This document shows positions 45,188 through 53,890 of a stretch of 64,000 bases of DNA, in pieces (position 1 is the stretch's first letter; each line of letters opens with the position of its first letter). The notes below the pieces were generated by a model. It was not told the origin of the DNA. It searched no databases and saw only the letters and a program-made list of their open reading frames with translations. Origin of the DNA: Bacillus sp. BA3 (GTDB lineage: Bacteria > Bacillota > Bacilli > Bacillales > DSM-1321); contig PIZR01000001.1 in NCBI GenBank assembly GCA_002835675.1, positions 846,075 through 910,074 on the forward strand, written 5' to 3'. A program made the position numbers and the translations under genes.

Positions 45188-45673
45188 AAATAAAAAGGAA
45201 CGGCCTTCAGTTTATAGACAAAAGGAGTTCGGAATTAATAAATTCAAAGAGAAGTCACTGGCAGCCTCAATTTTACGAACTAAATGGTTAGCAGGCATCA
45301 GTTGATATAAAGTAATCATTTCCAGTTGACTAGCTGAATGGAATAATGTTTAGAAAGCATCCTCATCACCTCAAGTATTAGTAATTCCATTTTTAACAAT
45401 GAAGACTTTAGGCAAAAGGGTTCTATCTAAAAGTTTAAAACAAAGTTGATTGGATCGGGTGTTCGAGACTCCTGCGGGAAAAGCTAGTCAGGGGAGATCC
45501 CGTAGGCGCAAAGGCGCCGAGAAAGCTCCCGGACCGCCCGCGGAAAGCGAGTGCCTGGAGAGGAAATCAGCGTTCAAATTGTAAAAACCGTAAAAAAACT
45601 GTCGACAAACTCGATTTTTATCGAGTTTGTCGACAGTTTGAAGGCCATTCCTTAAATAAAAAGGAACGGCCTA
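45188..45673. repeat. Repeat unit containing family A copy 2, bounded by duplicated terminator arm
   Basis: AAATAAAAAGGAACGGCCT occurs at 45188-45206 and again at 45654-45672. Between them are a partial family A end (TAGACAAAAGGAGTTC, ~45215-45230), then the full copy (45403-45635) with left end GGCAAAAGGGTTCTATCT, the GC-rich core (45443-45570) and a right-end hairpin GACAAACTCGAT/ATCGAGTTTGTC. The right flank forms a terminator hairpin (AGGCCATTCCTT / AAGGAACGGCCT) serving the minus-strand gene at 45711. Confidence 0.75.
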
Positions 45674-45710
45674 AAATATTTATCTGTCTGAAAATGCTAA
45701 GTCTAAAGTT

Positions 45711-46040
45711 TTAGTAGCTTTTCAATCGCTCCTCCAGGGACACAATTCTAAACTTTAACTCTTGATTCGAGTCTAAGCCCCCTATTACAATTTGATTATC
45801 TTCCGTAATGGTGACATATCTGAAGGTTTCTTCGCCGTGAATCTTTATTTTTGTCTCCAATGTCGTTTCCATTTTTGCAAAAACTTGATCTGTGTATGTA
45901 AGCGGAAGAAGATCATCTAATCCTTCTTCAGGGCTGCCGAGCCACTTAAACATGAAATCTTTCAATGAATATTGTTCAATCATCGATAAATGATTTTTAA
46001 AAATTAATTTGTCAATTGTTATCTCTTTCAACTTAACCAC
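45711..46040 (-). CDS. Hypothetical protein (109 aa)
   Basis: Soluble, acidic, mixed alpha/beta pattern. No motif I recognise: it begins MVKLKEITIDKLIFKNHL and has a predicted beta-rich second half (IKIHGEETFRYVTITEDNQI). It is flanked by a repeat on one side and a 350-nt gap on the other. The ORF is intact, but no clear homologue comes to mind. Confidence 0.6.
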   Translation of the reverse strand: MVKLKEITIDKLIFKNHLSMIEQYSLKDFMFKWLGSPEEGLDDLLPLTYTDQVFAKMETTLETKIKIHGEETFRYVTITEDNQIVIGGLDSNQELKFRIVSLEERLKSY

Positions 46041-46304
46041 TCCTCAATAGTATCTAAAGTTTATATGGATAAACTCATAACATCAAGGGCATTCCAATGA
46101 CAAACCATTACATTTTGATTACTTGCTGACTAAATAAACCCTTTCCTTCTAAAAAATGGAGTTATGTTACCTTGAAAATAAATTGGAGAATGATTTTTTA
46201 AAAAAATACGACTAGGATTAACATGTAGAGGGATTATTTTCTGAGATTTGCACGTTTTGGTATAGATGATTATCCGTGAAACAAGGATGTTCATTTCAGT
46301 CGAA

Positions 46305-46343
46305 AACAGCCTCCATTTGATTATGAAATGAAGGCTGTTTTTC
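46305..46343 (-). terminator. Terminator of the OsmC gene
   Basis: AAAACAGCCT / AAGGCTGTTTTT hairpin, about 45 nt past the minus-strand stop at 46388. Confidence 0.8.
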
Positions 46344-46387
46344 TGATATGAAAAATGAATAAACTACTTTCAGTTAAAGCCATTAAA

Positions 46388-46813
46388 TTATAATTCTTGT
46401 TTTCCTTTAACACCATTTATCGAATAGCTGATTTTAATGTTGGCATTTAATGAGTGATATACTGAACAGTACGTATTTTTTGATAATTGAATTGCACGGA
46501 CCACTTTATCTTCAGGCAGATCACCCTCTAATAAATAGTGAATATGAAAATCGGTAAACCGTTTAGGATGATTTTCCGATCGTGCCCCCTCTATTTCTAT
46601 TTGAAAGGCCTTTGTTTCAAATCGCATTTTTTTTAATATCATTACAATATCAATACCTGTGCACCCAGCAAGAGAATGTAAAAGTAACTCCGTGGGTCTG
46701 GCTCCGCTATTTTTTCCTCCTGCTTCTTCGGCAGCATCCATCTTAATTTCATGTCCCGACGGAGTTGTGCCAGAAAATGCCAGTTCCCCTGTCCATGTAA
46801 TCATTGTCTTCAT
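46388..46813 (-). CDS. OsmC-family protein
   Basis: About 141 residues. OsmC/Ohr fold with the second redox Cys region LLHSLAGCTGIDIVMILKKM and a later Cys in KNTYCSVYHSLN. Family members reduce organic hydroperoxides with paired cysteines; this YhfA-type member has the two Cys further apart in sequence, as usual for the fold. Start ATG 46813; a TTG 9 nt upstream is too near the GGGAGG site. Confidence 0.85.
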   Translation of the reverse strand: MKTMITWTGELAFSGTTPSGHEIKMDAAEEAGGKNSGARPTELLLHSLAGCTGIDIVMILKKMRFETKAFQIEIEGARSENHPKRFTDFHIHYLLEGDLPEDKVVRAIQLSKNTYCSVYHSLNANIKISYSINGVKGKQEL

Positions 46814-47052
46814 ATATTTCAATTCCTCCCTTTCTTGTTGTTTTGTTCTGTTCTAAAAATAGTCCGTATTTCCATTTAACGTAAATGCATTTCATTTAAG
46901 TATTTAAAAATATTTCCCCAATGGGGTCAGTGCGTAAATATACAGTGCACTGGGCTTCTGGATTTCTATACTCTAACTTTTGATGACTTTCCATACCTTA
47001 TATTCTTCCCACAATACCTAATTAGTTAGTCATACTGTAAAATTTGAACATT

Positions 47053-47152
47053 GGCCTTAAGGCACTCGCTTTCCATGGGTGGTCTTGCGCCCAGTGCGCC
47101 TCAGGACGCGCCCTTCCCGCGGGAGTTTCGAACACTGGTTCCAATCGACCTT
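47053..47152. repeat. Dispersed repeat family A, divergent copy 3 (inverted)
   Basis: Shares GGCACTCGCTTTCC, TTCCCGCGGGAGTTTCGAAC and CCAATCGACCTTTGT with the inverted family A consensus, with many changes in the core. It is directly followed by family B. Confidence 0.65.
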
Positions 47153-47189
47153 TGTATTAAATTTTAGATTGAAACACTCAAAAAAAAAC

Positions 47190-47328
47190 ATTCCAGGTGA
47201 TTTCAGAAATCCGCTACCTTTCCGCTGACTGCCTGCCAAGCCTTCTCGACGCGAGCGTCTGTGGGGTCTCGGCTAGCCAGTTTTTCGGCAGGAGTGTCGC
47301 AAATTTCTTCAATCTATTCAGGGGTTCA
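47190..47328. repeat. Dispersed repeat family B, copy 2
   Basis: See 41908-42032: GATTTCAGAA, CTGCCAAGCC, GAGCGTCTGTG, GGCTAGCCAGTTTTTCGGCA, GGAGTGTCGCA, TTTCTTCAATCTAT. It abuts a family A copy, suggesting linked or nested insertion. Confidence 0.75.
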
Positions 47329-47485
47329 TCCATATATTTATGTGTAAAAAACAAGATGGATAACTAATTTTACCTATAGAACATGGTTGTGAGAGCTTTT
47401 CGAACCGCCATTTTTGGATATAATGGTTTTAAAATTTCGATAGAAACATTTTAAGCTTGCAAAATGAAAGACATCATTTCTTCAT

Positions 47486-49102
47486 TTACCAAGCAGTTTT
47501 ATAGTTTCCTTCTCCACTCAAAGGAGTTTTATAACTATTATTTTCCCCATCTTGCCATGTGATATTGCCATTTTCATCTTTTAGGACGAACTTGAATTCA
47601 TAAAATCGATTTTCGGCTAATAGAAATGTTCCACTCCAGCTGCCTTCTGTGCTTTGAGTGAGTTTATATTCGTAATCCTCAGGATTCCATCTGCCTATTT
47701 CTCCTCTATCCCCAATTAAGTAAACTCCATGTGTGGCAGGTACATTTTCAACTGTGAATGTAACTGGAATGGACATGCCTTTCAATTTATCAGCCATCAT
47801 CCTGAACTCATTTGTTGGATTTCCTTCATCGTCGAATAAATAGGACATCCTTAGCAAGGTAAATCCCTCAAAATCATGGTTAAAAACCATTTCTGCTATA
47901 TTGTCAAAGCCCGCTTCATTGTTGATCAGCGGGAGTGCATTTTCCCCGTTTAATGAAATTCCTTTTTCATTAGCCAAAGAAGCAATATGGGTCACCAACG
48001 TCTTAGGAGCGCTATATGAAGGCGCAGTATGTGCATCTTGATCTCCCATTTCCAAACAGGTGAACGTGAGGGCCATCTTCGATTTTTTAAATTGATTCAA
48101 TAATTGGGAGTAGTTATAATACCCTGCACTATACTCTGCTGAATGCGGCAGTACTGGATCATTCATTTTCCAATGGACGCCTGAGATTTTAGCTCCAATT
48201 GGAACGCCAAAGACTTCATCAAAATGTTTATGGGCAAATTTAGAGATTTTTGCAAGATGCTTTTCGAGTGCACCTTGATACCACTGCATAAAGTCGTATC
48301 CAAATTGAGTGTCGATTGCTCCGCCCCTGGTGAAAAATTCATCCCCATTTCCTGGCGGCTGAACCTCTTTCCAGTTTTTATACGTTTTGCCCCAGGCAGC
48401 ATTTAATTTTTTTATTGTTGAATATTTTTCTCTCATGTTAAGCCTGAAATCACGTTTCGCTCCTTCTGTATAAGCTTGGAGCTGTCCCCTTTCAGGATAT
48501 TCCCAGCCATCAGCATTTTGATAGGAGGGGTATCTTAGTTCCCCAGCTGGCCCTGCACTTAAATATATTTTAGCTATTAAATCCTTCTTATCAGCAAAGT
48601 TCACTGCAAAGGATTTATACAATTCGTTGTACTGATCGGCTGTACCTTCCCACCATGGAGCAAGTACTTCCTTATTCCAGAAACCACTTTCACTCTTGAA
48701 TGCCATGTTTTCTAGAGTGTCTTTATTCCAGAGCCAACTCGGGATGGGATAGTTGCAATCATCCCCCACATTACCGCCGCATTGATGTGTAGACAAAATG
48801 GGCACCCATTTTAAACCAGAAGCTTTTACGGTTTCAGCGTATTTTTTATAATAAGTCCAATCAAACTGATTATCTTTTTTACTCTCGACTAATCCCCACC
48901 AAATATCTGTCGTTATTGCATATACTCCATTTTCCTTCAACTGGGTTAACTGTGCTTCAAATGCCTCCCAATCTGTTATTTCACCCAATGGGGCCATTAC
49001 ATAAAGCTTGTAATCTGGTTTTTCTTCTGCTATTCCAGGTGTATTTGATAAAGGAACAAAATACAGCATAAAGGTAAAAACGCCAACAGATAATTTGTTC
49101 AT
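47486..49102 (-). CDS. Beta-amylase (GH14) with C-terminal starch-binding domain
   Basis: 538 residues. Signal peptide (~1-26, MNKLSVGVFTFMLYFVPLSN), then the GH14 barrel: HQCGGNVGDDCNYPIPSW, the catalytic acid in GPAGELRYPSY, TCLEMGD and the catalytic base in LNGENALPL. A CBM20 starch-binding domain forms the last ~100 residues (PVTFTVENVPATHGVYLIGD, FEFKFVL-like strand as FYEFKFVL). It secretes maltose from starch. A cre-like site lies upstream. Confidence 0.95.
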   Translation of the reverse strand: MNKLSVGVFTFMLYFVPLSNTPGIAEEKPDYKLYVMAPLGEITDWEAFEAQLTQLKENGVYAITTDIWWGLVESKKDNQFDWTYYKKYAETVKASGLKWVPILSTHQCGGNVGDDCNYPIPSWLWNKDTLENMAFKSESGFWNKEVLAPWWEGTADQYNELYKSFAVNFADKKDLIAKIYLSAGPAGELRYPSYQNADGWEYPERGQLQAYTEGAKRDFRLNMREKYSTIKKLNAAWGKTYKNWKEVQPPGNGDEFFTRGGAIDTQFGYDFMQWYQGALEKHLAKISKFAHKHFDEVFGVPIGAKISGVHWKMNDPVLPHSAEYSAGYYNYSQLLNQFKKSKMALTFTCLEMGDQDAHTAPSYSAPKTLVTHIASLANEKGISLNGENALPLINNEAGFDNIAEMVFNHDFEGFTLLRMSYLFDDEGNPTNEFRMMADKLKGMSIPVTFTVENVPATHGVYLIGDRGEIGRWNPEDYEYKLTQSTEGSWSGTFLLAENRFYEFKFVLKDENGNITWQDGENNSYKTPLSGEGNYKTAW

Positions 49103-49144
49103 AAAAACGCCAACCTTCCCCTATAACTTTATTCATTTGTTCAT

Positions 49145-49158
49145 CGAAATCGCTTACA
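49145..49158 (-). promoter_or_regulatory. cre-like site upstream of the beta-amylase
   Basis: Minus strand TGTAAGCGATTTCG, one mismatch to the TGTAANCGNTNNCA cre pattern, 43 nt before the start codon. Carbon catabolite repression by CcpA is expected for an amylase. Confidence 0.65.
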
Positions 49159-49267
49159 TTCATTCGTTTTAATAAAGGAATTCCTATACTAGAAAGTATA
49201 TTGCCTTTGGAAATATTTATCAATTATTCTGCCAGGGAAATTTAGTTCAAAACACAGCAAAGAAAAA

Positions 49268-49539
49268 ATGGATAGTCTTAGAGACTATCCAGCAGACTGT
49301 AGACAAACTCAATGAAAATCGAGTCTGTCTTTAGTTTTTTTATGGTTTGTGCAATGAATGTTGCCTCCAGCACTCGCTTTCTGCGGGCGGTCCGGGAGCC
49401 TCCTCGGCGCCTTTGCGCGGGGTCTCCCCTGGACGCGCTTTTCCCGCAGGAGTCTCGAACACCCGATCCAATCAACTTGTTTTAACTTTTAGATAGAACC
49501 CTTTTGTCTACAAGATGGATAGTATAAGAGACTATCCAG
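49268..49539. repeat. Family A copy 4 (inverted) flanked by duplicated terminator hairpins
   Basis: The core at 49361-49480 (CACTCGCTTTCTGCGGGCGG ... CCCGCAGGAGTCTCGAACAC) lies in an element with ends AGACTGTAGACAAACTC (left) and CTTTTGTCTACA (right), giving an imperfect TGTAGACAAA terminal repeat. Outside each end stands a near-identical hairpin: ATGGATAGT-N-AGAGACTATCC at 49268-49291 and 49515-49538. The right one is the terminator of nasE. Confidence 0.8.
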
Positions 49540-49548
49540 AGCAGCTGG

Positions 49549-49866
49549 TTATAAAACGATATAAACATTATCATCTTCTATTTCAACATTGAATGTCCTA
49601 ACGCAACCATTATCAGGTTTTTGGACTTCTCCATTCTTGACACTGATTTTCCAGTCATGCATCGGGCAAAAGACGTGATCACCACTTACAATGCCTTCCA
49701 CTAGAACCCCACCTTTATGTGGGCAACGATTTTCAATTGCCCGGAATTCACCATTTGCCAAATGAAAAAGAGCAATTTCATGAGAGCCTATGGTTACTGT
49801 TTTCCCCAGGTTTTTTGGCATCTCATTTACTGTTGAAACCTTTATCTTTTGAAGAGTTTTCCCCAT
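49549..49866 (-). CDS. nasE: Nitrite reductase small subunit (Rieske), NasE/NirD
   Basis: 105 residues. Rieske [2Fe-2S] ligands are present in ENRCPHKGGVLVEG (C-x-H) and HVFCPMHDWKI (C-x-x-H). Partner of the siroheme subunit in reducing nitrite to ammonium. Starts 17 nt after nasD stop. Confidence 0.93.
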   Translation of the reverse strand: MGKTLQKIKVSTVNEMPKNLGKTVTIGSHEIALFHLANGEFRAIENRCPHKGGVLVEGIVSGDHVFCPMHDWKISVKNGEVQKPDNGCVRTFNVEIEDDNVYIVL

Positions 49867-49883
49867 TTAGGCTGCCCCCATAT

Positions 49884-52298
49884 TCATTTATTTGATATAG
49901 CTGGAATTTTCACTTTTTGGAATAAACCGGTTTGGATTGCATTGCTCTCAATGATTTCTTTCCACGGTTCTTGCAATACGGATAAGGCCTCATCCAAGCG
50001 TTGATTAAGCTCCATCCTTTTTTGCTTATCACCAATAATCGCCTTAATGGTATCGAACCCTACACGCTCAACCCAGACAGATGTTCTTTCTAAATAATTG
50101 GCAGTCTCTCGATAATGTTGGATGTATGCACCCGTAATTTCAATTACCTCATCACTTGTTTTCACTTTGCATAATAATTCAGCAGCTCTTAAATGGGTTC
50201 CGCCGTTGCCGCCAATATAAATTTCCCATGCACCGTCCACTCCGACAACACCAAGATCTTTGATACCGGATTCAGCACAATTACGAGGACATGCCGACAC
50301 AGCCATCTTAACCTTATGCGGTGTGCCTACACGTTCAAATTTCTTCTCCAGGGCAACGCCCAGCCCAATTGAATCTTGGGTGCCAAAGCGGCAAAAGTTT
50401 TCACCGACGCATGTTTTCACAGTTCGAAGGGTTTTTCCATAAGCATATCCAGAAGGCATATCCAGGTCAGCCCATACTTTTGGAAGGTCTTCTTTTTCAA
50501 CGCCGAACAAATCTATTCTTTGCCCGCCTGTAACCTTAAGTAACTTAACATTATACTTATCGGCAACATTTGCTATTTTCCGTAATTGATCAGGATTAGT
50601 GACACCTCCATACATTCTTGGCACAACGGAAAATGTACCATCCTTTTGAATATTTGCATGTAGCCTTTCATTGACATAGCGGGATTCTTTTTCATCTTCA
50701 TATTCAACAGGATGGATCATGCCTAAGTAATAGTTCAGTGCCGGTTTACACTTCGAGCAACCATCACTTGTATTCCAGCCGAGAACATTCATGACTTCCC
50801 GAGTATGGGTCAGATTTTTTTCGCGTATTTCAGCAACAACCTCATCTCTGGATAATGTGGTGCACGTGCATATGGATTCCTTCTGGTTTGACTTACTGAA
50901 TTCAGCGCCTAATGTCAGCTCGAGAATATCACCGACTAACGGCTTACACCCTCCGCATGATCTCGAAGCACTTGTGCAGCCTTTTACTTCCTCAATACTT
51001 GTTAACCCATTAGATTCGATAGCCGTCATAATATCGCCCTTGGTTACTCCATTACAACCACAGATGATTTCCTCATTTGACATCGCAGTGACAAGACTAA
51101 CACTAGTTTCACTCGTTCCAGCGTTTAAATATTCGGAAACCTCGGCATTTTTATTGATCATGCTCAATAGGTTATTGCTTTCCTTTGTATCCCCGAATAA
51201 TACCGCACCAGAAATTTTTCCATTTCGAATCATTACTTTTTTGTAAGTGCCATTCCATTCATTAAATTCCTTGATTGATTTAGCTTGTTCATCCTCGAAA
51301 ATTTCTCCAGCCGAAAATACATCAACACCAGATATTTTTAACTTAGTAGACAGCACTGAACCCTCGTAAGCTTTGTCTTCGAGGCCGCAAATCCTTTTGG
51401 CCAATACTTTGCCCTGTTCATATAGGGGAGCGACCAAACCATATACCATTTCACGGTGTTCCGCACATTCACCGACTGCAAAAATATTCGGGATTCTTGT
51501 CTCCATATAATCGTTCACGATAATTCCTCGATTGACAGGGATGCCGCAATCTTGGGCCATAGCAACATTTGGCTTAATCCCAACGGCCATGACCACTAAA
51601 TCGGCGCTGATTTCCTCGCCATCACTAAAGCGCAATCCTTTGACATCAATTTCACCTAAAACCTCCTGAGTTTGTTTCCCAAGATAAAAATTCATCCCCT
51701 GGCTTTCAAGTTCCCTTTGCAGCATTTTTCCTGCTGCTGGATCTAACTGTCTATCCATCAAATATTCCGAAAGGTGAATAACATCTACCTGCATACCTAG
51801 ATTCAAAAGACCTCTGGCTGCTTCAAGACCCAGTAATCCTCCACCAATGACAGCAGCCTTATTGTTGTTTTTTGAATATTCGATCATTTTTTCACAGTCT
51901 TCAATATTTCGAAATGCTGTCACTCCTTTTTTATCAGCTCCGTTTATCGGTAAAATGAATGGGATTGATCCGGTAGCTAAAATTAATCGATCATATGCGA
52001 CTTCACGATTTGCATCTGAATATATGATTTGCTTAGTGGTGTCGATGTTCGTGACAGTTTCACCTGAAAAAAGTGTAATATTGTTTTCTTTGTACCAGTT
52101 CCAATCATTTATTGTTATATCATCTATCGTCGTAGCCCCTTGCAATACATTCGATAGTTGGATTCGATCATAATTCGGATGCGGCTCACTTCCGAAGACA
52201 GTCACCTCAAACCTTTCCGGTTGAATTTTCAAAATTTCTTCTATACATCTTACTCCAGCCATACCATTCCCAATAAGTGCCAATTTCTGCTTAGCCAT
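49884..52298 (-). CDS. nasD: NAD(P)H nitrite reductase large subunit, NasD/NirB
   Basis: 804 residues. N-terminal FAD/NAD(P)H domains (LALIGNGMAGVRCIEEI; VIGGGLLGLEAARGLLNLGM), BFD-type [2Fe-2S] segment (IICGCNGVTKGDI ... SCGGCKPLVGDI), nitrite/sulfite reductase half domains, and the siroheme-4Fe4S ligands intact as TCVGENFCRFG and SACPRNCAES. It reduces nitrite to ammonia. A TnrA box lies upstream between it and tnrA. Confidence 0.95.
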   Translation of the reverse strand: MAKQKLALIGNGMAGVRCIEEILKIQPERFEVTVFGSEPHPNYDRIQLSNVLQGATTIDDITINDWNWYKENNITLFSGETVTNIDTTKQIIYSDANREVAYDRLILATGSIPFILPINGADKKGVTAFRNIEDCEKMIEYSKNNNKAAVIGGGLLGLEAARGLLNLGMQVDVIHLSEYLMDRQLDPAAGKMLQRELESQGMNFYLGKQTQEVLGEIDVKGLRFSDGEEISADLVVMAVGIKPNVAMAQDCGIPVNRGIIVNDYMETRIPNIFAVGECAEHREMVYGLVAPLYEQGKVLAKRICGLEDKAYEGSVLSTKLKISGVDVFSAGEIFEDEQAKSIKEFNEWNGTYKKVMIRNGKISGAVLFGDTKESNNLLSMINKNAEVSEYLNAGTSETSVSLVTAMSNEEIICGCNGVTKGDIMTAIESNGLTSIEEVKGCTSASRSCGGCKPLVGDILELTLGAEFSKSNQKESICTCTTLSRDEVVAEIREKNLTHTREVMNVLGWNTSDGCSKCKPALNYYLGMIHPVEYEDEKESRYVNERLHANIQKDGTFSVVPRMYGGVTNPDQLRKIANVADKYNVKLLKVTGGQRIDLFGVEKEDLPKVWADLDMPSGYAYGKTLRTVKTCVGENFCRFGTQDSIGLGVALEKKFERVGTPHKVKMAVSACPRNCAESGIKDLGVVGVDGAWEIYIGGNGGTHLRAAELLCKVKTSDEVIEITGAYIQHYRETANYLERTSVWVERVGFDTIKAIIGDKQKRMELNQRLDEALSVLQEPWKEIIESNAIQTGLFQKVKIPAISNK

Positions 52299-52418
52299 GT
52301 TTTGTCCTCCAATAAGTTTTTTTTGAAAGGATGATATGATTGATTATAGGTGACGTCACTTTTTATCGCCACAAGTGTGTAATAAAATCTTACATAGTTT
52401 TTAAAAATTAATAATTAA

Positions 52419-52435
52419 TGTTAGTTTTTATTACA
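52419..52435. promoter_or_regulatory. TnrA box between nasD and tnrA
   Basis: TGTTA-GTTTTTA-TTACA matches TGTNA-N7-TNACA exactly. It is placed to act on divergent nasDE and on tnrA itself under nitrogen limitation. Confidence 0.85.
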
Positions 52436-52493
52436 AATATTCAGAAAATTAGGATATAATATCCTTATTGATCTAGCATAAATCCAAAATGAG

Positions 52494-52829
52494 GTGATTT
52501 TCATCGTCCAGCAAAAAGAAACTTATTTAGACAGAAAAGTAATTTCCATAGGGGTGGTCAGAGAATTAACCGGACTATCCGATAGACAAATCCGTTACTA
52601 TGAAGAAAGAAAACTCGTTTTCCCCGAAAGATCTAAGGGGGGTAACCGTAAATACTCTTTTTCCGACGTTAAGGCATTAGTGGAAATTGCCGATAAAATA
52701 GAGGATGGAGTGCAAACCAATGAAATTAGGCAGGAAAAATTAAAAGAGAACAGAAAAATTGAACAGGAAAAAATGCGAAAAAAAATGCTGCAGGGCCAAT
52801 TAAATGCACACTTTGGCCTACGCAATTGA
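52494..52829 (+). CDS. tnrA: Nitrogen-limitation regulator TnrA (MerR family)
   Basis: About 108-111 residues. Winged helix with TnrA/GlnR hallmarks ([46 protein letters not shown]) and the C-terminal glutamine-synthetase-binding tail [12 protein letters not shown]. The helix-rich, Lys/Glu-rich C-terminus is TnrA-like, not GlnR-like. Start uncertain: GTG 52494 overlaps the GAGGTG ribosome site, and the codon at ideal spacing is ATC 52503. Convergent with the siroheme methyltransferase gene across a terminator. Confidence 0.9.
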   Translation: MIFIVQQKETYLDRKVISIGVVRELTGLSDRQIRYYEERKLVFPERSKGGNRKYSFSDVKALVEIADKIEDGVQTNEIRQEKLKENRKIEQEKMRKKMLQGQLNAHFGLRN

Positions 52830-52932
52830 TTTTCGCTAAGCAACCGCAATTATAAGCCGATTCACTACATACCGTAACTATGCTTATTTCAAACTTCGAT
52901 TAGCCAGGTAACAAATTCACTTTACATCTATA

Positions 52933-52966
52933 AAAACTGGACATGATGACTTTCATGTCCAGTTTT
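52933..52966. terminator. Bidirectional terminator between tnrA and nasF
   Basis: AAAACTGGACATGA / TCATGTCCAGTTTT, perfect 14-bp stem with A and T tracts on opposite sides. Confidence 0.9.
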
Positions 52967-53009
52967 CATTTTCATTACAGTAAAAGTTTTTTGGCTAATC
53001 ATTCCTCTT

Positions 53010-53780
53010 CTAAGCGAACTCCTTATTTTTTGTCTTCTCTGAAAACCATGATAGCTTCTCGGATAATTTCACCACTTCTCCTATTACAATCATTGCGGGA
53101 TTGGCAACCTGCTCTCTTGTAATAATCCCCACTATTGAGTCGATTGTTCCTGTAAAAGTTCGTTGAAAACCTGTCGTTCCTTGTTCAATGACAGCGATGG
53201 CGGTTTCAGGCTTCTTTCCGCAGGATTGTAATTGTTTACAGATATATGGCAGGTTTTTAATACCCATATAAATTGCAATGGTGTCAACACCATGTGCCAA
53301 ATGATGCCAATTGATGTTATCAGGTTTGCCGGTCACGCAGTGTCCCGTGACAATTGCGAAGGAACTCCCCCATTCCCTGTGAGTCACGGGAATTCCAGCA
53401 TAAGCTGGCGCAGCGATTCCAGACGTGATTCCAGGAACTATTTCAAATCGAATTCCGTGCTTTACTAGTACTTCTGCTTCCTCACCGCCTCGTCCAAAGA
53501 TGAAACCATCTCCCCCTTTTAGACGAACAATCGTTTTTCCCTCCATTGATTTACTAATTAACAATTGGTGAATGTCCTCTTGAGGGACATAATGTTTACC
53601 AGGCGCTTTACCGCAATAAATATATTCAGCTTCAGGTTTACCGTATAAAAGCAATTCACGATTTACCAATCGATCATACAAGATGACATCCGCTTCCGCG
53701 ATGCATTTGATTGCCTTGACAGTAATTAAGTCCGGATCACCAGGTCCGGCACCAACAATATAGACCTTACCTTTTTGCAT
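53010..53780 (-). CDS. nasF: Uroporphyrinogen-III C-methyltransferase (SUMT, NasF/CobA)
   Basis: 256 residues of the tetrapyrrole methylase family: VYIVGAGPGDPDLITVKAIK, IVRLKGGDGFIFGRGGEEAE, ITSGIAAPAYAGIPVTHREW, AIYMGIKNLP. It makes precorrin-2 for the siroheme of nitrite reductase. It is the last gene of the nitrate reductase operon, 110 nt after nasC. Confidence 0.93.
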   Translation of the reverse strand: MQKGKVYIVGAGPGDPDLITVKAIKCIAEADVILYDRLVNRELLLYGKPEAEYIYCGKAPGKHYVPQEDIHQLLISKSMEGKTIVRLKGGDGFIFGRGGEEAEVLVKHGIRFEIVPGITSGIAAPAYAGIPVTHREWGSSFAIVTGHCVTGKPDNINWHHLAHGVDTIAIYMGIKNLPYICKQLQSCGKKPETAIAVIEQGTTGFQRTFTGTIDSIVGIITREQVANPAMIVIGEVVKLSEKLSWFSEKTKNKEFA

Positions 53781-53890
53781 CCTTTTTCCCCTTTTGTTGT
53801 TTAGTCATGAAAGCCCTGTGTAATTAGGCTCTGCTGTTCAATTATGATAAAACCAAAAATACATTATGATGAACGGGAAGAAAACCTCCC

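Noticed and set aside
41908-47328. CRISPR-like array from recurring repeats
   Set aside because: Copies are long, unevenly spaced by kilobases and in both orientations; no short regular spacers.
49278-49475. 65-codon minus-strand frame
   Set aside because: Lies wholly inside repeat family A copy 4.
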